A model generated the notes under the pieces. It saw nothing but the letters and a program-made list of their open reading frames with translations, ran no database searches and was not told the origin of the DNA. Made by a program: the position numbers and the translations under genes. Source: Planctomycetota bacterium (GTDB taxonomy: Bacteria > Planctomycetota > Phycisphaerae > Sedimentisphaerales > Anaerobacaceae). Taken from it: a DNA stretch of 64,000 bases. This document shows, one piece after another, positions 59,321 to 64,000 of this stretch; position 1 is the first letter of the stretch; each line of letters opens with the position of its first letter. The stretch is taken from assembly GCA_013349615.1 (NCBI GenBank), contig DUZJ01000008.1:1-64000 (forward strand), read 5' to 3'.

Positions 59321-59992
59321 TCAATTGCTTTGCCATTGCACGTTGGTACGTCTGACCGGTGCCGCCAGCTTCTCCATATCAAGCTGCAGCAGTTTTAGAA
59401 TCTCATCCACGCGTATCGAACCGGCTGAACTGATTCTGCATTCGACGACTATCACCCCATTATCCAGTTCAATGTTTTTCAAAAAGCCGCGGACGTCCAG
59501 GTCCTTGAATTTAGTTTTTTTCGTATATATGGTACGCTTCAGAATAATACATTCACTTGCCAACACATCTTTTATTCGGGTCCTAAGCTTCTCGTTGAGA
59601 TAGTCTGGTTTTATCTTCAACACATAGGTGGCTAAACAAGGTCGAAATGCTTCATTCGCTTTGGCAATAGTTACCGAAACCAGCACCAAATCTTCAGGGA
59701 GCTGACTGGAAAGCATTGTCCTGACTCGTGACTCGTAATCCGTGCTCCGCAGCTCACTCGGGTCACGATTTACCCGAAGACAAAGCAAATCATCGTCCGA
59801 CTCAACGGCGACACTTCTCGGCAGCGGCAGCGACAGCTTCGGACGAGGATTGAAACCGCGACTGTATTGTACTTTTATACCCGCACGAACACAGGCCCGC
59901 TGAAAAACCTTGACCGTTTCAGCATGGGACAGGAACCGCAGGCTCCCTCCTATTTTGAACTTTATCACCAGCAGGATAGTTTCGTTCGACAC
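59321..59992 (-). CDS. DUF2344 (radical SAM-associated) protein
   Basis: The 223-residue protein matches DUF2344: LRFLSHAETVKVFQRA, GIKVQYSRGFNPRPKLSLPLP and VAVESDDDLL. This domain usually follows, or is fused to, a large radical SAM protein and precedes RNase E/G. Here the RNase G gene is adjacent, but no radical SAM gene lies upstream. The start is GTG at 59992. Role in RNA or ribosome maturation is suspected from context only. Confidence 0.82.
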   Translation of the reverse strand: MSNETILLVIKFKIGGSLRFLSHAETVKVFQRACVRAGIKVQYSRGFNPRPKLSLPLPRSVAVESDDDLLCLRVNRDPSELRSTDYESRVRTMLSSQLPEDLVLVSVTIAKANEAFRPCLATYVLKIKPDYLNEKLRTRIKDVLASECIILKRTIYTKKTKFKDLDVRGFLKNIELDNGVIVVECRISSAGSIRVDEILKLLQLDMEKLAAPVRRTNVQWQSN

Positions 59993-60239
59993 TGTAATGT
60001 GCCTATCTCGTTTAAGAAAACTGAAAAGTCAAATCTAAAAATCAAAAACTCTACTCTAACATAAATCTCTTTGTGCTTTCCAGCATTATGCCTAACTTCG
60101 CATTAAAGACAAGCATTTTTTCGCAATCCTTCGTTTTTGGCGTTTTTCTGAGTTTTGCCGCGATATTGTGCATCGGCTTTAGCAGGGCTTGTAGATGAAT
60201 TTGCTTTTGCTTTTTCCTCTTTTGCTTTAGAATTAGTTA

Positions 60240-60755
60240 ATGGTCTATCTTTCGTTAATTATACTGCTTGTGCTGAACGCTCTTTGCCTGGTGCTGGTGC
60301 TTTTCGCACTGCCGGGCAACTGGCTCATCGTCATATTGACCTGCCTGTTCGCGTGGTGGCGTTGGGATGATGGAGTCTTCTCTGTCTATACGCTGATAGG
60401 CATAGGGATTCTGGCGACGCTTGGCGAATTGGTCGAATTCTTCGGCGGAATGGGCGGTGCGAAAAAAGCCGGGGCCCGCTGGTTTGGAGCTTTTGGTGCA
60501 CTTTTAGGCGCTATCATAGGTGCGGTTGTCTGCACTTTTCTGATTCCAATTCTTATGCTGGGAACTGTTATTGGTGCCTGCGTCGGAGCAGGTATCGGGG
60601 CCTGGTTATTTGAACTGGCTGGCGGAAGGCAAATAAAAGAATCGGCCCGCTCGGGCCTTGGCGCCGGATTAGGCGAACTGCTGGGCATCACTATAAAAGT
60701 CAGCCTCGGTTTGGCAATCTGGCTGATTGTCACTGTCGCCGCCTTCTGGCCATAA
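60240..60755 (+). CDS. DUF456 family membrane protein
   Basis: The 171-residue protein has four or five hydrophobic helices and the DUF456 pattern: ALPGNWLIVI, GELVEFFGGMGGAKKAGAR and glycine-rich helices such as GAFGALLGAIIGAVV and ACVGAGIGAWLFE. It is an inner-membrane protein without known function. The start at ATG 60240 has no strong ribosome-binding site. Confidence 0.82.
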   Translation: MVYLSLIILLVLNALCLVLVLFALPGNWLIVILTCLFAWWRWDDGVFSVYTLIGIGILATLGELVEFFGGMGGAKKAGARWFGAFGALLGAIIGAVVCTFLIPILMLGTVIGACVGAGIGAWLFELAGGRQIKESARSGLGAGLGELLGITIKVSLGLAIWLIVTVAAFWP

Positions 60756-61251
60756 AAAAAAGGCATTTATTGCCAGATTGATACTTTTCTCCAAGCCTTG
60801 AAAAGATTGAAATCCCGTAAAGTACCAAAAAGCCTAAATCTATACATTTCAATCCTTCACTCGGTAATAGGTGAAAAAGCTATCTATTCTCGCGGCATCG
60901 ACAGCCCAAATTCGACAACCTGTTATAAGAAACACTTATATCAGTTATCATTATAATTTCCTTTTCATTTGAAAACAAGAGGCTATCATTAATTGCTCCT
61001 GGATAAGGGGAGGAATGGTGCCAATTCAGGCCCCTGTATGAAACTCAATCGAGTGAGGATGTGCGCTTTGTATAGAAAGCTTAGAACAACAAGGTTTCAG
61101 GGAAGAGGTGCGCTTTGTATAGAAAGCTTAGGACAACAAGGTTTTGAGGAAAGGAGGTAGCAGGAAATTTGAACGACAGCACCGGGTAAGAGTTTTTTAG
61201 TTTCAGAAGAATTTTGATATTGTTTTTATAACTTTTTTGGAGGTATGTAAA
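60756..61251. other. Intergenic region with 37-bp tandem direct repeat
   Basis: No gene is supported. The two direct repeats at 61061-61097 and 61108-61144 are listed separately. AGGAAAGGAGGTAG follows the second copy but there is no start codon near it. Confidence 0.65.
61061..61144. repeat. Two direct repeats of 37 bp, period 47
   Basis: GTGCGCTTTGTATAGAAAGC followed by TTAGAACAACAAGGTTT (61061-61097) recurs at 61108-61144 with one difference (AGAACA versus AGGACA). They lie about 110-190 bases upstream of the DUF6345 gene and could be operators or a small RNA cassette. Confidence 0.85.
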
Positions 61252-63285
61252 ATGTCTGATTTTAGAAAATCCTTAATGGTCTGCTTTGTGGTGGCGAGTT
61301 TTTTAGTAGCCCCGCTTCAAACATTTGCCTGGGAAGCATCCGGCTGTGGAGGCTGTAATGGCTCATATTTTGAGACTTGTGCCGATAGATTCTGCGATAA
61401 GGTTGATAGCTTCCCGGGATGGAGTCAAGTATTTTCTCTGGGCTGCAGCTCCTGCAGCGAAGACTATTACAAAAGTTCTGCTTATGGAGGCAGCGAGAAC
61501 TCCTGGGTTGATGGCACTGATATTCACTTTCGCAATAGTCACTGTGGCACGGCTTGGGATTCATACTGGGGTAAGTATCTCAGTTCGATACCGTTTACCG
61601 ACGGCTCTGTGACTCCGGGCGAGGCCCGGCGGGCATGGGGTGACTATGACCTGGAATGGATGGCAAGTAAGTGCTGCAGTTTATTGCGTGATGACTCTCG
61701 TGCTTATTGGTACACCACCTTTGATGGGCTGCACTTGATGTTAGGGTTTAAGACCAGCAGCTATGGGGCCACTAATTTCGGCAGGAAATGGGCCGAAAGG
61801 ATGAAAAAGACAACAATACACATTTTGTGGTGGACATGGACCATTCCCGGCCAGACCGTTACGCAGGCGTGGTTTAATACGACCGACGAGACTCAGCCGA
61901 GCGGGACAACAGCGAGGGTTCTTGCAGAAGTACATAATAACTATAACGACCATCTTTGGGGCAATGGTTATGTTTCGTCAGACCCTACTTACAACGGCTG
62001 GTACTGGTATTGGGACCATGTGGCTGGCAGCCCTCCCTATCTGCCCGTCAACAATCTCACCATGATGAATGTATACAAGATTGTCCCACGCAATGTGGAC
62101 GAGAAATACGTTCAGGATATTGGAAGAGCGTTTGGGTTGACAGGCGAAGTAGGCGATACGTGTAACTCTTTAGTGATGGCCGATCTTAGCGATGAGAAAA
62201 ATCCTAAAGTTTTGAAAGTATCCAAATCCAGCGGCCAATTTTATTTTCAGAACCAGGGCAAACTCTTCGCTGCTAATCAGCAGGCAGGACAATTCCCTCC
62301 GGAGCAGGCAGAGAGAGAAGCGCGTAATTTCTTGAGCGAGTACGGCCTTCTTCCACAGGATGCAGGAGATTTCACTGTAGAATTTGATACTTTAGTGGAG
62401 GAAAGCGATAAGGGCGAAGAAAGGCAGCGTCTTCATCAGAATACTAACGTCGTTTATGCCCGGCAGCTTCCGGGAGGCCCAACAGGAGGACAAATGGTGT
62501 CAGTGGCCGGTGCTGGTGCGAGGCTGAAGGTCTATCTCTATGGTGACCCCCAAAACGCCGAGGTTATGGGCGCTATGGGCAACTGGCGAAATGTCGAACC
62601 AATGGGCTCAATTCCGGTTAATGATGACAAGACAACCTGGTCTTTCTTTGATAGATATGGAGAGGCTATTTCCCCTGTAAAAGCTCAAGTGCAATACGAC
62701 GAGGCGATACCAAATTATGAGACCGCCACACAGGGCTATTATGAGCATTCAGGTCGGGACTTCCAGCAGGAGCTTATACCATGCTGGATTTTTGAAGTGG
62801 AGTACTACCAAGAGGGCGAATTGGTTACGACAGCGGACACTTTCATACCGGCAGCGGTGAGTTATTTCCCTCCTGTTGTAACGATAATCAGACCGAAAAA
62901 TGGAGACACTTTTAGCTCTGGAGAGACCATCAGTTTTGACTGCCAGGTAGTGGACGGATTTGGAACCAAACCTTACAGCTTCAGTTGGGAATCCAGCGTA
63001 GATGGTATGCTGTCCACGCAGCAAACCTTCCAGACTTCCTTGCTGAGTGTACACTGCCCGGACATGTCTTGTGACTGCAGCCCCCTGCCTCACACGATCA
63101 CCTTGACTGTAACCGATGATAAGGGATTGGAATCGTCCGATTCGGTGCAGATAACGGTCGAAGGACCTTGCGACGAATGTACAAACTGCGCCGATTTGAA
63201 CCGCAACACCATAGTAGATTTGGAAGACCTTGCAATCTATGCTGACCGCTACCTAACTCAAACAGGTCACACGGGTCCAAGGTGA
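61252..63285 (+). CDS. Secreted DUF6345 protein with Ig-like/PKD domain and dockerin-like tail
   Basis: The 677-residue protein has a signal peptide (about 5-27, ending TFA) and a Cys-rich DUF6345 domain (about 30-270), with HCGTAWDSYWG, the YDLEWMASKCCSLL motif and GLHLMLGFKTSSYG, where His, Cys and Trp pairs resemble a hidden peptidase-like fold of unknown activity. A middle region (about 300-540) follows, then an Ig/PKD-like domain, and a dockerin-like EF-hand (CADLNRNTIVDLEDLAIYADRYL). GGAGG lies nine bases before ATG 61252. Likely an extracellular or surface protein. Confidence 0.82.
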   Translation: MSDFRKSLMVCFVVASFLVAPLQTFAWEASGCGGCNGSYFETCADRFCDKVDSFPGWSQVFSLGCSSCSEDYYKSSAYGGSENSWVDGTDIHFRNSHCGTAWDSYWGKYLSSIPFTDGSVTPGEARRAWGDYDLEWMASKCCSLLRDDSRAYWYTTFDGLHLMLGFKTSSYGATNFGRKWAERMKKTTIHILWWTWTIPGQTVTQAWFNTTDETQPSGTTARVLAEVHNNYNDHLWGNGYVSSDPTYNGWYWYWDHVAGSPPYLPVNNLTMMNVYKIVPRNVDEKYVQDIGRAFGLTGEVGDTCNSLVMADLSDEKNPKVLKVSKSSGQFYFQNQGKLFAANQQAGQFPPEQAEREARNFLSEYGLLPQDAGDFTVEFDTLVEESDKGEERQRLHQNTNVVYARQLPGGPTGGQMVSVAGAGARLKVYLYGDPQNAEVMGAMGNWRNVEPMGSIPVNDDKTTWSFFDRYGEAISPVKAQVQYDEAIPNYETATQGYYEHSGRDFQQELIPCWIFEVEYYQEGELVTTADTFIPAAVSYFPPVVTIIRPKNGDTFSSGETISFDCQVVDGFGTKPYSFSWESSVDGMLSTQQTFQTSLLSVHCPDMSCDCSPLPHTITLTVTDDKGLESSDSVQITVEGPCDECTNCADLNRNTIVDLEDLAIYADRYLTQTGHTGPR

Positions 63286-63310
63286 TAGTAAGATTCCTGA
63301 AGTTTAAGTT

Positions 63311-63343
63311 GCCGTTCCCGCTATTAGCGGGAACGGCTTTTTT
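63311..63343 (+). terminator. Rho-independent terminator
   Basis: GCCGTTCCCGCT and AGCGGGAACGGC form a 12-bp perfect stem around ATT, followed by TTTTTT at 63338-63343. It lies 26 bases after the DUF6345 gene. Confidence 0.88.
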
Positions 63344-63375
63344 GTTGGTGTGCACTTGAGGAAACGCGGGGGCGG

Positions 63376-64000
63376 TCAAAAGGCCTCGGGCAGAATCTTT
63401 CTTGTGGCGTCACGTAGATAGTTTGAAATCTGCCTTTCAGAGTTCATACCAAGTACTGTTCTGGCCAGGTTGTTGCAATCCTCTATCGTAACAGAGCGAA
63501 TAATCTGCTTTATCTCCGGTATCATCGGTGGAGCCAGTGACATCGTTCTGATGCCGAGGCCCAGCAGTAACATAATGTACTCCGGCTCGGAAGCCATCTC
63601 CCCGCAAACGCTAACGTCTATCTGTGCTTTGTACGCATCCTGGATAACGGTCCTGATAAGGCGCAATACAGCAGGGTCTACGGCCGAGTATAAAGCAGAA
63701 ACCAGCTCGTTTCCCCTGTCAACGGCGAGAGTATATTGAATAAGGTCGTTTGTTCCAATACTGAGAAAATCAGCGTCTCTTGCCAGTGTAGATGCCGTCA
63801 AAGCCGCCGAAGGCGTCTCAACCATAATGCCCACCTCAATGTCCTTATTGTACTTTACAGATTCCTCATCAAGGTCCTCCATAACATCCCGCAAAAGCAT
63901 CCTGGCCTGCTTCATTTCCTGCAGATTGCTAATCAACGGAAACATTATCTTTACCTGCCCGAGGACCGACGCACGCAAAATTGCGTGCAACTGGGTTTTG
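63376..64000 (-). CDS. ptsI: PTS enzyme I (phosphoenolpyruvate-protein phosphotransferase), C-terminal part
   Basis: Only the last about 208 residues are in the window; the gene continues beyond its right edge, where the frame reads KTQLHAILRAS. The segment has the PEP-binding TIM-barrel features of enzyme I: IMFPLISNLQEM, GIMVETPSAAL, DFLSIGTNDLIQYTLAVDRGNE and the active-site cysteine in VCGEMASEPEY. Enzyme I starts the PEP:sugar phosphotransferase cascade or, in many bacteria lacking sugar permeases, a regulatory PTS. It is convergent with the DUF6345 gene. Confidence 0.93.
   Translation of the reverse strand, partial: KTQLHAILRASVLGQVKIMFPLISNLQEMKQARMLLRDVMEDLDEESVKYNKDIEVGIMVETPSAALTASTLARDADFLSIGTNDLIQYTLAVDRGNELVSALYSAVDPAVLRLIRTVIQDAYKAQIDVSVCGEMASEPEYIMLLLGLGIRTMSLAPPMIPEIKQIIRSVTIEDCNNLARTVLGMNSERQISNYLRDATRKILPEAF

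Overview
The window looks like chromosomal DNA of a Gram-negative planctomycete, most likely Phycisphaerae (Sedimentisphaerales-like). The support is a combination of traits: two secreted proteins ending in short dockerin-like EF-hand tails, two DUF1080 proteins, a Tat-exported Gfo/Idh/MocA oxidoreductase, a GH127 glycosidase, a Hanks kinase with a DMG motif, an RNase G gene next to DUF2344, and kdsD-kdsC next to an Lpt-like gene. Taxonomy is inferred from gene content only. Base composition is about balanced by eye, except for a clearly AT-rich stretch near 36.0-38.9 kb.

Layout. 0.9-3.6 kb: a two-gene minus-strand unit encoding a Met-Gly-starting helical protein and a QueC-like PP-loop enzyme fused to a DpnII/MboI-type nuclease domain; this is the best candidate for an undescribed defence system. 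4.1-13.0 kb: a small membrane protein, a GH127 beta-L-arabinofuranosidase, a PQQ-type propeller and a 1565-residue subtilase. 13.5-20.8 kb: rpmF-plsX-fabH-fabD-fabG-acpP-fabF, interrupted by an inverted DUF1080 gene lying between direct repeats. 21.0-33.2 kb: a CaCA exchanger, a second DUF1080 protein, small membrane and lipoproteins, a TRIC channel, an EF-G-like GTPase, a DUF169 protein and a Ser/Thr kinase. 33.8-35.6 kb: a secreted coiled-coil protein with an extreme Asp/Glu tail. 36.0-38.9 kb: an AT-rich restriction-modification cassette with one methylase and two unrelated PD-(D/E)XK proteins. 40.0-45.2 kb: a C1B peptidase, an SppA lipoprotein, cysteine synthase and a protein made of five SANT/Myb-like repeats. 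45.8-53.8 kb: a Gfo/Idh/MocA protein, a secreted alpha-helical protein, etfB, etfA, an acyl-CoA dehydrogenase and a HAD phosphatase. 53.8-60.8 kb: kdsD-kdsC-lptC/ostA-like, rng, DUF2344 and DUF456. 61.3-64.0 kb: a secreted DUF6345 protein and the 3' end of a PTS enzyme I gene.

Two themes cut across the window. First, there are several predicted DNA-targeting systems (the QueC-nuclease pair and the restriction cassette). Second, intergenic regions are crowded with short dispersed repeats: palindromes, CTCTGTCTTCTG-type low-complexity blocks, bacterial-type GGAATGACA hairpins and a 60-bp exact inverted repeat pair. In at least three genes (the exchanger, etfB, the acyl-CoA dehydrogenase) pieces of these repeats sit in frame inside the coding sequence. 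Direct repeats also bracket single genes, and one repeat block carries a decayed copy of the exchanger's 3' end. No tRNA, rRNA, CRISPR array or insertion-sequence transposase was recognised.
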